64,000 nt of DNA from the NCBI RefSeq assembly GCF_902859935.1, contig NZ_CADIKI010000021.1, positions 1 through 64,000 of the forward strand, given 5' to 3'. The stretch is from Paraburkholderia fynbosensis. Its GTDB lineage: Bacteria > Pseudomonadota > Gammaproteobacteria > Burkholderiales > Burkholderiaceae. Below, piece after piece: positions 42,221-51,592 of the stretch (position 1 is its first letter; the number at the start of each line of letters is the position of its first letter). The notes under the pieces were generated by a model. That model was given only the letters and a program-made list of their open reading frames with translations, searched no databases and had not been told where the DNA came from. The position numbers and the translations under genes are program-made.

Positions 42221-43516
42221 ATGCGAACCCAGCATCTCGGTATGAACCTCAAAGGCTGGCTGCAGGCGGCTCTCGCCGTGGCGCTTCTGGCGACGCTCGC
42301 CGCATGCGGCGGCGGAGACGACGGCAGTTCCGGTGGCCATTCGTCGAGCATCCTGAACGGCGGTTCGCTGCCGGCCAGCCCGACCCAGCAGCCGATCGCC
42401 GCGACCGCCGCGAACACCACGCCGATCACGGTGGGGCGGGGCGTGAATGGCGTCATCAATATTCCGACGGTCAGCGTAACGATTTGCGCGCCCGGTTCGA
42501 CGTCCAATTGCCAGACCATCAGCAACATCCAGCTCGACACGGGTTCGTTCGGGCTGCGGGTGGTCAGCTCGGCGCTGAACGCATCGCTGCTCGGCGCGCT
42601 GCCGGTCAGCAGCGTGAACGGCGCGCAGCTCGCCGAGTGCGCGACCTTCGCCGACGGCTTCACCTGGGGCACGGTGCGCACCGCGACCATCGCGATCGGC
42701 GGCGAAACCACGACGGCCGCGATCCCGCTGCAGATCATCGGCGACAAGGACGCGAGCACGGTGCCCTCGCGCGGCTGCGGCAACGGTTCGGCGGAGAACA
42801 CGGCCGCCGATCTCGGTGCCAACGGCATACTCGGCGTCGGCACGGCGCCCTTCGATTGCGGCGCGACTTGCGCGGACGCGGCGACCGCTGCGACCTACAG
42901 CAACTACTTCGCTTGCCCGGCCGGTACGTCATGCAGCCGCACGGCGGTGCCATTCGCGCAGCAGGTCGCCAATCCGGTGGCCAACTTCGCGCTCAACAAC
43001 AACGGCTTGATCGTGCAGATGCCGCCCGTGCCGGACGCGGGCGCGCCGTCGGCCAACGGCACGCTGGTGTTCGGCGTTGGCACGCAATCGAACAATTTGC
43101 TCGGCGCAACACAGGTTTTCACGACCGACGCCTATGGCGATATGAACGACAGCACTTTCAACGGCACGCCCGTGCAGGCGTTCCTCGATTCGGGCTCGAA
43201 CGGCTATTTCTTCACCGATAGCTCGCTCGCACTGTGCGGCAGCAATTTCTCGGGCTTCTACTGTCCGAACTCCGCGCAGACCCGTTCGATCACGCTGGTC
43301 GGATTGAACAAGACGACCGCGAGTGTCAGCATCGGCATCGTCAGTGCGGGCACGCTGTTCAGCAACGGCAACAACTACGCGTTCAACAACCTCGCCGGGC
43401 AGATCGGCGGCGGCAGCAGCTTCGACCTCGGGCTGCCGTTCTTCTATGGCCGCCATGTGTACTACGGCATTGACCGGACCCTGAGCGGCGGCCAGGCGCC
43501 CTATGTGGCCTTCTGA
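42221..43516 (+). CDS. DUF3443-family lipoprotein
   Basis: This is a 431-aa predicted lipoprotein: the hydrophobic N-terminus ends in lipobox LATLAAC, followed by GGGDDGSSGG. Conserved blocks include NIQLDTGSFGLRVVSSALNA and VQAFLDSGSNGYFFTDSSL, two D-T/S-G motifs that recall a pepsin-like or retropepsin fold, though protease activity is not shown. It starts 14 bp after the DUF2844 gene. ATG 42221 has GCGAGG upstream; GTG 42203 overlaps the previous stop. Confidence 0.8.
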   Translation: MRTQHLGMNLKGWLQAALAVALLATLAACGGGDDGSSGGHSSSILNGGSLPASPTQQPIAATAANTTPITVGRGVNGVINIPTVSVTICAPGSTSNCQTISNIQLDTGSFGLRVVSSALNASLLGALPVSSVNGAQLAECATFADGFTWGTVRTATIAIGGETTTAAIPLQIIGDKDASTVPSRGCGNGSAENTAADLGANGILGVGTAPFDCGATCADAATAATYSNYFACPAGTSCSRTAVPFAQQVANPVANFALNNNGLIVQMPPVPDAGAPSANGTLVFGVGTQSNNLLGATQVFTTDAYGDMNDSTFNGTPVQAFLDSGSNGYFFTDSSLALCGSNFSGFYCPNSAQTRSITLVGLNKTTASVSIGIVSAGTLFSNGNNYAFNNLAGQIGGGSSFDLGLPFFYGRHVYYGIDRTLSGGQAPYVAF

Positions 43517-43589
43517 TGCGTAGCGCCGCAACGTAAGACCGGAGCGCCGCGCGAGTCACGCGCGGCGCTCCGCTTCATCCGTCGAAATA

Positions 43590-43644
43590 CCCCCCTTTCT
43601 CCGCCCTTATCCGCCGATCGCCGCTTGCGTCGAGCGGGAATAAT
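43590..43644 (+). promoter_or_regulatory. Candidate FlhDC-dependent class II promoter of flhB
   Basis: The block CCCCCCTTTCTCCGCCCTTA, continuing with TCCGCCGATCGCCGCTTGCG and ending in the -10-like AATAAT (43639-43644), recurs before flhF and flgB. The TTT-to-AATAAT distance is 43 bp, identical to the flhF site. FlhDC as the activator is inference. Confidence 0.6.
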
Positions 43645-43693
43645 CGCTCTCACTGGAAAGAGGCGTCGTGCCTCGGCCGACTGGAGAGCTTTT

Positions 43694-44905
43694 GTGGCAG
43701 AGGACAGCGACCTCGAAAAGACCGAATCAGCCACTCCCCGGCGCCTGCAGAAGGCGCGCGAGGAAGGGCAGATCGCGCGTTCGCGGGAACTGTCGACGTT
43801 CGCCCTGCTGGCGGCGGGGTTCTACGGCGTGTGGGGGATGTCCGGCAGCATCGGCGAGCATTTGCAGAACATGCTGCGCGCGTCGCTCACGTTCGACCAC
43901 GCCAGCAGTTTCGAAACCAGCCGCATGCTGATCGGCGCGGGCGCGGCGAGCCGCGAAGGCTTCTACGCGCTGCTGCCGATTCTCGCCTTCACCGGCCTCG
44001 CCGCCTTGCTCGCCCCGATGGCGCTGGGCGGCTGGCAGCTGTCGGCGAAAGGTCTCGAACCGAAGTTCAGCCGGCTCAACCCGATTGAAGGCTTCGGCCG
44101 GATGTTCTCGATCAACGGGCCGATCCAGCTCGGCATGTCGCTCGTGAAGACGCTGGTGGTGGGCATCATCGGCGGCACGGCGATCTGGAATCGCCGCGAA
44201 GAGATCGTCGCGCTCGCCACCCAGCCGTTGCATATCGCGCTTGCCAACTCCGTGCATCTGATCGCCGTATGCTGCGGCATGACAGTCGCCGGGATGTTCG
44301 CGGTCGCCGCGCTCGACGTGCCGTATCAGCTCTGGCAGTTCCACAAGAAGCTGCGCATGTCGAAGGAAGAAGTGAAGCGCGAGCATCGCGAAAGCGAAGG
44401 CGACCCGCACATCAAGGGCAAGATTCGCCAGCAGCAGCGCGCCATTGCGCGTCGCCGGATGATGACGCAGGTGCCGAAAGCCGACGTCGTGGTCACCAAC
44501 CCGACGCACTTCGCGGTTGCGCTGCAATACGCCGACGGCGAGATGCGTGCACCGAAGGTGGTCGCCAAGGGCGTGAACCTGGTGGCCGCGCGGATTCGCG
44601 AAATCGCCGCCGAGAACAACGTGCCGCTGCTCGAAGCGCCGCCGCTCGCGCGGGCGCTGTATCACAACGTCGATCTGAACCGCGAGATTCCGGGCCCGCT
44701 GTATGGCGCGGTCGCCGAGGTGCTCGCGTGGGTGTATCAGTTGCGGCGCTTCAAAACCGAAGGCGGCGTCGCGCCGGTCGCACCGACCGATTTCGACGTG
44801 CCGCCGGAACTCGACAAAGGCGGCCTATCGGATGATGAAGCCGAGCAGGAAGCCGCCGACGTCCTAACCCCCGCTAACGACGACGCTTCAGGAGCCTCCG
44901 CATGA
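43694..44905 (+). CDS. flhB: Flagellar export switch protein FlhB
   Basis: This is a 403-aa type III export component. Four membrane segments lie in the first ~215 residues. The cytoplasmic domain has the autocleavage motif NPTH (about residues 268-271, VVVTNPTHFAVALQY), which switches export from rod/hook to filament substrates. The N-terminus (AEDSDLEKTESATPRRLQKA) is typical. It starts at GTG 43694 with GGAGAG upstream. The C-terminal 50 residues are acidic and extra. It overlaps flhA by 4 bp. Confidence 0.96.
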   Translation: MAEDSDLEKTESATPRRLQKAREEGQIARSRELSTFALLAAGFYGVWGMSGSIGEHLQNMLRASLTFDHASSFETSRMLIGAGAASREGFYALLPILAFTGLAALLAPMALGGWQLSAKGLEPKFSRLNPIEGFGRMFSINGPIQLGMSLVKTLVVGIIGGTAIWNRREEIVALATQPLHIALANSVHLIAVCCGMTVAGMFAVAALDVPYQLWQFHKKLRMSKEEVKREHRESEGDPHIKGKIRQQQRAIARRRMMTQVPKADVVVTNPTHFAVALQYADGEMRAPKVVAKGVNLVAARIREIAAENNVPLLEAPPLARALYHNVDLNREIPGPLYGAVAEVLAWVYQLRRFKTEGGVAPVAPTDFDVPPELDKGGLSDDEAEQEAADVLTPANDDASGASA

Positions 44906-47004
44906 ACGCTCGCGCCGGTTTCCTCGCCCGACGGCCGGAAGCCTTGAGCAGCACCAACCTGCGCGCCCTCGCCGGGCCGGTGCTGATCTGCATGATTCTC
45001 GGCATGATGATTCTGCCGTTGCCGCCGTTCCTGCTGGATCTGCTGTTCACCTTCAACATCGCGCTCTCCGTGATGGTGCTGCTCGTCAGCATGTACACGA
45101 TGAAGCCGCTCGACTTCGCCGCGTTCCCGAGCGTGCTGCTGTTCTCGACGTTGCTGCGGCTGTCACTGAACGTCGCCTCGACACGCGTCGTGCTGCTCGA
45201 AGGCCACACCGGCCCGGACGCGGCCGGCCAGGTGATCGAATCGTTCGGCCACTTCCTTGTGGGCGGCAACTTCGCGGTCGGTATCGTCGTCTTCATCATT
45301 TTGATGGTGATCAACTTCATGGTGATCACCAAGGGCGCGGGGCGGATCGCGGAAGTGTCCGCGCGCTTCACGCTCGACGCGATGCCCGGCAAGCAGATGG
45401 CGATCGACGCCGACCTGAACGCCGGCCTCATCAACGAAGAGCAGGCCAGAAAGCGCCGCTCGGAAGTCTCGCAGGAAGCCGAGTTCTACGGCTCGATGGA
45501 CGGCGCGAGCAAGTTCGTGCGCGGCGATGCGATCGCCGGTCTGCTGATCATGGTGATCAACATCGTCGGCGGGCTGATCGTCGGAATGGTCCAGCACAAC
45601 ATGGACTTCGCGGCGGCGGGCAAGAACTACACGCTGCTGACGATCGGCGACGGCCTCGTCGCGCAGATTCCGTCGCTGGTGATTTCGACCGCGGCCGGCG
45701 TGATCGTGTCGCGCGTCGCGACCAACGAGGACATCGGCACGCAGCTCACCGGCCAGCTGTTCACGAACCCGCGCGTGCTGATAATCACCGGCTGCATTCT
45801 CGTGCTGATGGGCCTGATTCCGGGCATGCCGCACTTCGCGTTTCTGGTGCTCGGCGGCGGTCTGATCCAGCTCGGCCGCACGATGAAAAAACGTGCCGAG
45901 GAGCGCAAGACCAGCACGGCACTCGTCGATGTCGCGCCAGCCGCGCTGGCCCCGGTCGAAAACACCGAAGCAAGCTGGGACGACGTGACGATGATCGACA
46001 CGCTCGGCCTCGAAGTCGGCTACCGGCTGATCCCGCTCGTCGACAAGAACTCGGACGGCGAACTGCTCAAGCGGATCAAGAGCATCCGCAAGAAGTTCGC
46101 GCAGGAAATCGGTTTTTTGCCGCCGGTCATTCATATTCGCGACAACCTCGAATTGCGGCCGAACGGTTACCGCATCGCGCTGAAGGGCGTCGAAGTGGGC
46201 GTCGGCGAAGCGTTTCCGGGGCAGTGGCTGGCGATCAATCCCGGTCAGGTCTCCGCCGCGCTGCCCGGTACGCCAACTCAAGACCCGGCGTTCGGCCTGC
46301 CCGCCATCTGGATCGATACGAATCTGCGTGAACAGGCGCAGGTGTACGGCTACACGGTGGTCGATTCGAGCACGGTGGTGGCCACGCACCTGAATCACCT
46401 GGTCGTGACGCACGCGTCGGAACTGCTCGGCCGCCGCGAAGTGCAGGCGCTGCTCGAACGGATGCAGAAGGACACGCCGTCGCTGGTCGACGATCTGGTG
46501 CCAAAGACGCTCCCGCTCACCACGCTGCAGAAGGTGCTGCAAAACCTGCTGGAGGAAGGCGTGCCGATCCGCGATTTGCGCACGATTCTCGAAGCGCTCT
46601 CCGAACATGCGTCGAAGATCAGCGACGCGCACGATCTCACCGCCGCCGTACGGCTCGCGCTGGGCCGCGCGATCACCCAGCAGTGGTTCCCCGGCACCGG
46701 CGACATGCAGGTGATGGGCCTCGATTCGAATCTGGAGCGGGTGTTGTCACAGGCGCTCTCGACCGGGGCGAATCCGGGACTCGAGCCGGGGCTCGCGAAC
46801 ACGCTGCTCAACGAAACGCAGAAGGCGATGACGCGTCAGCAAAACCTCGGCCTCGCACCGGTGCTGCTGGTGCAGCATGCTTTGCGGCCGATGCTCGCGC
46901 GCTTCCTGCGCCGCAGCCTGCCGCAGTTGAAGGTGCTCTCGTATGCGGAAGTGCCCGACACACGTAACGTGAAGGTGGTGAATCTGATCGGCGCACACGG
47001 TTGA
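44902..47004 (+). CDS. flhA: Flagellar export gate protein FlhA
   Basis: This is a 700-aa export gate. About eight membrane helices span residues 20-330. The FHIPEP-type cytoplasmic loop lies between them, with ARFTLDAMPGKQMAIDADLN and RKRRSEVSQEAEFYGSMDGA. The nonameric C-terminal domain starts near 360. It uses the proton gradient to drive export with FlhB. The start overlaps the flhB stop (ATGA). Confidence 0.97.
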   Translation: MNARAGFLARRPEALSSTNLRALAGPVLICMILGMMILPLPPFLLDLLFTFNIALSVMVLLVSMYTMKPLDFAAFPSVLLFSTLLRLSLNVASTRVVLLEGHTGPDAAGQVIESFGHFLVGGNFAVGIVVFIILMVINFMVITKGAGRIAEVSARFTLDAMPGKQMAIDADLNAGLINEEQARKRRSEVSQEAEFYGSMDGASKFVRGDAIAGLLIMVINIVGGLIVGMVQHNMDFAAAGKNYTLLTIGDGLVAQIPSLVISTAAGVIVSRVATNEDIGTQLTGQLFTNPRVLIITGCILVLMGLIPGMPHFAFLVLGGGLIQLGRTMKKRAEERKTSTALVDVAPAALAPVENTEASWDDVTMIDTLGLEVGYRLIPLVDKNSDGELLKRIKSIRKKFAQEIGFLPPVIHIRDNLELRPNGYRIALKGVEVGVGEAFPGQWLAINPGQVSAALPGTPTQDPAFGLPAIWIDTNLREQAQVYGYTVVDSSTVVATHLNHLVVTHASELLGRREVQALLERMQKDTPSLVDDLVPKTLPLTTLQKVLQNLLEEGVPIRDLRTILEALSEHASKISDAHDLTAAVRLALGRAITQQWFPGTGDMQVMGLDSNLERVLSQALSTGANPGLEPGLANTLLNETQKAMTRQQNLGLAPVLLVQHALRPMLARFLRRSLPQLKVLSYAEVPDTRNVKVVNLIGAHG

Positions 47005-47074
47005 CGCGCTGCCCGGCGTTCGCAATCGCACAAGCAGACGCAGACCCGGACGCAGACCTGCGCGCAGCCTTTCG

Positions 47075-47098
47075 CCGGCGCCCTCGGGCGCCGGTTTT
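47075..47098 (+). terminator. Terminator after flhBA
   Basis: CCGGCGCCC (47075-47083) pairs with GGGCGCCGG (47086-47094), followed by TTTT. It separates flhBA from flhFG-fliA. Confidence 0.65.
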
Positions 47099-47242
47099 CA
47101 TTTCGGCGGCTTGCCCGCTGCACCCCGCGCTCGCTCCGATGCAGATCCGCGCTCGTCGCGAAAGCGCCGTGCCAGGCCGCTCGAAGGTCTGTCTGAAACC
47201 CGCGTGCACATCGCGCCGGCCGAGTTTCCATCGCGCGAATTG

Positions 47243-47297
47243 CCCACCTTTAACGGTCTTTATCCATCGATCGTCGTTCGACAGCTTTCGCAATAAT
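47243..47297 (+). promoter_or_regulatory. Candidate class II promoter of flhFG-fliA
   Basis: CCCACCTTTAACGGTCTTTA, then TCCATCGATCGTCG and the -10-like AATAAT (47292-47297), aligns base for base with the flhB block at identical spacing. It implies a separate transcript for flhF-flhG-fliA. Confidence 0.55.
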
Positions 47298-47361
47298 TGA
47301 CCTCAATGGGAAGCGGTGTGTTGCCGGTCCGTCAGTCCGTTTACCTCATCGGGGGTCCAGC

Positions 47362-49326
47362 TTGAACATTCGTAAATTTGTCGGTGCCAACAGTCGCGAT
47401 GCACTGCGTCTCGTGCGTGAAGCCTTGGGCCCGGATGCGGTCGTGCTGTCCAATCGCACGATGGACGACGGCAGCGTCGAGATCGTCGCGCTGGCCGACA
47501 GCGACCTCGCAGCCATCACGCCGAAGGCTCGCGAAGGCGCCAGTGCGGCACAAGCCGCGCCGACAAGTTCAGGTGCTGGACTGGCACTGCCCGCCGCGCC
47601 GCGCGCGCTGCCTGCGATGCAAGCGAACCCGTATGCGAGCGGCATGCCCGACGTGTTTTCGTCGGTGTTCGGCGCGAGTCCCGAAGCGGGCGCTGAAACG
47701 ATGCCCGCCAGCGCGCCGCTCAGCACAGCCGCGATTGAAGTGACACCGGCCGTTCCGAAAGCAGCGGCGCCAAAAGCGATGCCCCAACTTCAGCCCACAG
47801 CCGCAGCAATGGCTCCGACCACGGCCTTGCCGGGCGCGGCAACGAACCCGGCGCCGGCGTTCGGCCAACCTGCAGCGCAGCCGATTCCCGCCGGACCGAG
47901 CGCCCGCGCAGCCGCCGCGCGTCTCGCTGAAGACATGCGTGCCGACCTGCTCAAGGCCGCCGGCGTGCCTGTCATGCCCGCCGTGCCGAAGGCAGAGGCC
48001 ACCGCGCCGCGCACGATGGCCGAATCGAATCCGTGGCTCATCGACCATGCGCGTCGCATCGCCGCCGAACAGCAGCAACAGGGCGAATACAGCGCGCGCC
48101 CCGCGGCCATGACGCCGTCCGCAGCCACCGCGAAGGGACTCGGCGCCGCCGTCGAAATCAACCTGGCCGCAGCCCAACCGGTCGCGGCCACGCCCGAGAC
48201 CGACACGCCCGACTGGGCCCGTGAAGCTGCGCAAGCGGCCGCGCGCCGCAGCGCGCAAAAGCTCGCGCCGGTGCAATCGGGCCAGGACGAAGCACGCACG
48301 CCGGCAGCCGTGGCCGAAGCGATCAAGGCGCGCATGGAGCAGGTCGTCAACGACACCGTGATGAACGAACTGTCGTCGATGCGCGGCATGATGGAAGAAC
48401 ACTTCGCCGGCCTGCTGTGGGGCGATCGTCAGCGCCGCAGCCCCGCGCGCGCCGCGCTCACCAAGCACCTGTTCGCCGCGGGCTTTTCCGCGCAGCTCGT
48501 GCAGATGATGGTCGACAACCTGCCCGACGAAGTCGAGACGATGGACGGCGGCATGGCGTGGGTGCGCTCGGTGCTCGAATCGAACCTGCCGGTGATGGAA
48601 GACGAAGACGCGCTGATGGAGCGTGGTGGCGTGTTCGCGCTGATGGGCCCGACGGGCGTGGGCAAGACGACGACCACCGCGAAGCTCGCCGCGCGCTGCG
48701 TGATGCGCTTCGGCGCGAGCAAGGTCGCGTTGCTCACCACCGACAGCTACCGGATCGGCGGCCACGAGCAGTTGCGCATCTTCGGCAAGATTCTCGGCGT
48801 GTCGGTGCATGCGGTGAAAGACGGCGCCGATCTGCAACTCGCGCTCTCCGAACTGCGCAACAAGCACATCGTGCTGATCGACACGATCGGCATGAGCCAG
48901 CGCGATCGCCTCGTGTCCGACCAGATCGCGATGCTGTGCCGCGCCGGCCAGCCGGTGCAGCGCCTGCTGCTGCTCAACGCGACGAGTCACGGCGACACGC
49001 TCAACGAGGTCGTCCAGGCGTATCAGCGCGCGCCGGATCGGCAGCCGCTCGCCGGCTGCATTCTGACCAAGCTCGACGAAGCCACCAATCTCGGCGGTGT
49101 GCTCGATACGGTGATCCGCTACAAGCTGCCGGTGCACTACGTGTCGACCGGTCAGAAAGTGCCGGAGAACCTGTACGTCGCCACGAAGAAATTCCTCATC
49201 AAGAGCACCTTCTGCATACCGCGCGATAACTCGCCGTTCGTGCCGCATGACGACGATATTCCGGCGCTGCTGTCCTCGCTATCAGCACGTTCGACGGCCG
49301 AGTTGCACGAGGTCCGCTTTGGATAA
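47362..49326 (+). CDS. flhF: Flagellar SRP-like GTPase FlhF
   Basis: This is a 654-aa GTPase governing flagellar number and placement. The N-terminal basic domain begins MNIRKFVGANSRDALRLVRE. A ~250-residue Ala/Pro-rich linker follows. The NG domain has G1 LMGPTGVGKTTTTAKLAARC (near 429), TTDSYRIGGHEQLRIFGKIL, DTIGMSQRDR and TKLDEATNLGG. It is larger than the ~430-aa FlhF of many bacteria because of the linker. It starts at a rare TTG with GGGGG upstream. Its 3' end overlaps flhG by 8 bp. Confidence 0.95.
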   Translation: MNIRKFVGANSRDALRLVREALGPDAVVLSNRTMDDGSVEIVALADSDLAAITPKAREGASAAQAAPTSSGAGLALPAAPRALPAMQANPYASGMPDVFSSVFGASPEAGAETMPASAPLSTAAIEVTPAVPKAAAPKAMPQLQPTAAAMAPTTALPGAATNPAPAFGQPAAQPIPAGPSARAAAARLAEDMRADLLKAAGVPVMPAVPKAEATAPRTMAESNPWLIDHARRIAAEQQQQGEYSARPAAMTPSAATAKGLGAAVEINLAAAQPVAATPETDTPDWAREAAQAAARRSAQKLAPVQSGQDEARTPAAVAEAIKARMEQVVNDTVMNELSSMRGMMEEHFAGLLWGDRQRRSPARAALTKHLFAAGFSAQLVQMMVDNLPDEVETMDGGMAWVRSVLESNLPVMEDEDALMERGGVFALMGPTGVGKTTTTAKLAARCVMRFGASKVALLTTDSYRIGGHEQLRIFGKILGVSVHAVKDGADLQLALSELRNKHIVLIDTIGMSQRDRLVSDQIAMLCRAGQPVQRLLLLNATSHGDTLNEVVQAYQRAPDRQPLAGCILTKLDEATNLGGVLDTVIRYKLPVHYVSTGQKVPENLYVATKKFLIKSTFCIPRDNSPFVPHDDDIPALLSSLSARSTAELHEVRFG

Positions 49327-50188
49327 GCTCATTTCGGATCAGGCGGAGGGGCTGCGGCGGCTGCTTGCCCGCAGCGGCGCACGCGTGATTGCGATGACGG
49401 GCGGCCCGGCCGGTGTGGGCTGCACCACGGTGGTGGTCAACCTCGCCGCGGCGCTCGCGCAGCAGGGCAAGGACGTGCTCGTGGTCGATGAATGCGTGGG
49501 TGAGCGCTCGGTGAGCGCGATGCTCGGCGGCTTGCGCGGCGCCGGCAATTTTTCGACGGTGATGCGCGGCGAGATGACGCTCGACGACGCCGCCGCACGA
49601 CACGCGCTGGGGTTTTCGGTGCTGGCCGCTTCGCGCACCAACCGCGAAGGTCACACGGCCGCGCAGTTCAACGTGCTGCTCGGCGGTTCCGCCGACATCG
49701 TGCTGATCGACGCGCAGCTCGACGAGCAAGGCCACCTGTCGCCATTCGCGCGGCAGGCGCACGACGTGATGATCGTCACGCGCGTATCGGCGCAGGCGAT
49801 CACCGACACGTACGCATGCATGAAACGTCTGCACTACGCCCATGCGATCGCCCAGTTCCGCGTGCTGACGAACCACGTCCAAAGCATGAACGACGCGCAT
49901 ACGACGTTTGCCAACCTGGCCGGCGTGGCCGGGCGCTACCTGGCGGTGGCGCTGGAAGACGCCGGTTGTATTGCCGCCGATGCGCGGATGGCGCGAGCCG
50001 AGGAGTTGTCGCGTTGTGTCGTCGATGCGTTCCCATCGACACCGGCTGCGCGCGACTTCCGCCACCTCGCCGCCGAATTGCAGTACTGGCCGATGCGGCC
50101 AGCGATGTCGTCGCAAACGCCCTGGATGGCGCCTGCGACCGTTACAGCGGCGCAACACGCCGACCAACCGTCCGCGCAGCACGCCTGA
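49319..50188 (+). CDS. flhG: FlhG/FleN-like MinD-family protein with degenerate P-loop
   Basis: This 289-aa protein starts at TTG 49319, overlapping the flhF stop. It has a MinD/ParA layout: GGPAGVGCTTVVVNLAAALA (28-47), VLVVDECVG, and the DIVLIDAQLDEQ Walker B region. The deviant Walker A should read KGGxGK[TS]. Here the key Lys is Cys35 and the signature Lys is also missing, so normal ATP hydrolysis is doubtful. FlhG pairs with FlhF to set flagellar number. Position between flhF and fliA supports the name. Confidence 0.85.
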   Translation: MDKLISDQAEGLRRLLARSGARVIAMTGGPAGVGCTTVVVNLAAALAQQGKDVLVVDECVGERSVSAMLGGLRGAGNFSTVMRGEMTLDDAAARHALGFSVLAASRTNREGHTAAQFNVLLGGSADIVLIDAQLDEQGHLSPFARQAHDVMIVTRVSAQAITDTYACMKRLHYAHAIAQFRVLTNHVQSMNDAHTTFANLAGVAGRYLAVALEDAGCIAADARMARAEELSRCVVDAFPSTPAARDFRHLAAELQYWPMRPAMSSQTPWMAPATVTAAQHADQPSAQHA

Positions 50189-50216
50189 GAGGCGGCACAA
50201 GGACAAGGGGAGCACG

Positions 50217-50951
50217 ATGTATAACGCCCAGGGAAAGATTTCCCAAGCCGAAGTTCTGACGAAGTACGCACCGCTCGTGCGTCGCCTCGGCTTGCAGCTC
50301 GTCGCCAAGATGCCGGCGAGCGTCGATCTCGACGATCTTATCCAGGCCGGCATGATCGGATTACTGGATGCCGCTGGCCGCTACAAGGAAGATCAGGGCG
50401 CGCAGTTCGAGACCTACGCCAGCCAGCGGATTCGCGGTGCGATGCTCGACGAGCTGCGCAGCAACGACTGGTTGCCGCGCAGCTTGCGGCGCACCTCGCG
50501 CGAGGTCGAAACGGCGGTGCATAAGGTGGAGCAGAACCTGGGCCGCTCGGCGAGCGAAACCGAGGTGGCCGAGCACCTGCAGATGCCGCTCGACGAATAT
50601 CAGTCGATGCTGCAGGACCTGCATGGCAGCCAGTTGATCTACTACGAAGACTTCGACCGCTCCGCCGACGACGAGCCGTTTCTCGACCGCTACTGCGTGG
50701 ATCATTCCGACCCGCTGTCGGCGCTGCTCGACGACAGCCTGCGCTCGGCGCTCGTGGAGGCGATTGACCGCCTGCCGGATCGCGAGAAGCTGCTCATGTC
50801 GCTGTACTACGAGCGCGGCATGAACCTGCGCGAAATCGGCGCGGTGATGGAGGTCAGCGAGTCGCGGGTGTGCCAGTTGCACAGCCAGGCCGTGGCGCGC
50901 CTGCGCACGCGGCTGCGGGAAATGGCCTGGGCGAACGCCGAGGCGAACTGA
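50217..50951 (+). CDS. fliA: Flagellar sigma-28 factor FliA
   Basis: This is a 244-aa sigma factor. Region 2 includes DLDDLIQAGMIGLLDAAGRY and FETYASQRIRGAMLDELRSN. Region 3 starts LRRTSREVETAVHKVEQNL. Region 4 is YERGMNLREIGAVMEVSESR then VCQLHSQAVARLRTRL. It directs transcription of fliC, motAB-che, flgM and the other class III genes seen in this window, and is held off by FlgM. The start at 50217 has AGGGGAG upstream. Confidence 0.97.
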   Translation: MYNAQGKISQAEVLTKYAPLVRRLGLQLVAKMPASVDLDDLIQAGMIGLLDAAGRYKEDQGAQFETYASQRIRGAMLDELRSNDWLPRSLRRTSREVETAVHKVEQNLGRSASETEVAEHLQMPLDEYQSMLQDLHGSQLIYYEDFDRSADDEPFLDRYCVDHSDPLSALLDDSLRSALVEAIDRLPDREKLLMSLYYERGMNLREIGAVMEVSESRVCQLHSQAVARLRTRLREMAWANAEAN

Positions 50952-51002
50952 AGCGGGATTGTTCGAGGTTAAACCGGTAGCGCTACACGCACACCGCGTT
51001 CC

Positions 51003-51413
51003 TCAGGCATCAGCCATTTCATGTTCGGCGGCGAGCGCGAGAAAGGCCGAGCGCGACATGCCGCGCGCCTGCGCGTACGCGTCGATCTCATGCACCAGCG
51101 CCTCGGGCAGTGAGATGTTGATGCGAACCGCTTTCTTCAGCGCCGGAATATTGCGCGTGGTCACGAGGCCCCACGTGAATCCTGCGAAGCCAGGATTGAG
51201 CCGATGCTCGTCGAGCGTCCGGCGTTCGGGCAGCGGCATACCTTCGTCGATCAAGGTCTCGAGATGCGATTCGATGGCCTCTTTCGCGTTCGCGTAGGCT
51301 TCCTCCAGCGTATCGCCTGCCGAGTGGCAGCCCGGGATGTCGGGCACCACCACGCCGAACGCATGCTTCTCGTCACCGGGCTCGATGGCGATTGGAAAGA
51401 CCAGGTTTTTCAT
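51003..51413 (-). CDS. hicB: HicB-type antitoxin
   Basis: This is a 136-aa antitoxin. The N-terminal partial RNase H-like fold contains HAFGVVVPDIPGCHSAGDTL and EEAYANAKEAIESHLETLID. The C-terminal ribbon-helix-helix has VRINISLPEALVHEIDAYAQ and RGMSRSAFLALA, which binds DNA and represses the operon. It overlaps the upstream hicA by 4 bp (ATGA). ATG 51413 fits the family start. Confidence 0.92.
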   Translation of the reverse strand: MKNLVFPIAIEPGDEKHAFGVVVPDIPGCHSAGDTLEEAYANAKEAIESHLETLIDEGMPLPERRTLDEHRLNPGFAGFTWGLVTTRNIPALKKAVRINISLPEALVHEIDAYAQARGMSRSAFLALAAEHEMADA

Positions 51414-51592
51414 TTCAGACCCGCCTGTTTCAGAATGCTGTTCAGGGTGCCGGGCGGCAGATCCTTTTTCGGATGCGGGATGGTCACGAGACCGGGCTTT
51501 ACCGCGTGCCGAAAATGATGGTGGCTGCCCGTTATCCGGACGAGTTGCCAGCCATCGGCGTGGATCAGTCTGACGACCTCGGCGCTGTTCAT
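51410..51592 (-). CDS. hicA: HicA-type mRNA interferase toxin
   Basis: This is a 60-aa protein with a double-stranded-RNA-binding-like fold. The catalytic His lies in ITGSHHHFRHAVKPGLVTIP, followed by HPKKDLPPGTLNSILKQAGL. It cleaves mRNA when HicB is lost. The toxin-first order with a 4-bp overlap is the normal hicAB arrangement. The pair sits between fliA and flgN, an insertion in an otherwise flagellar block. Confidence 0.92.
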   Translation of the reverse strand: MNSAEVVRLIHADGWQLVRITGSHHHFRHAVKPGLVTIPHPKKDLPPGTLNSILKQAGLK

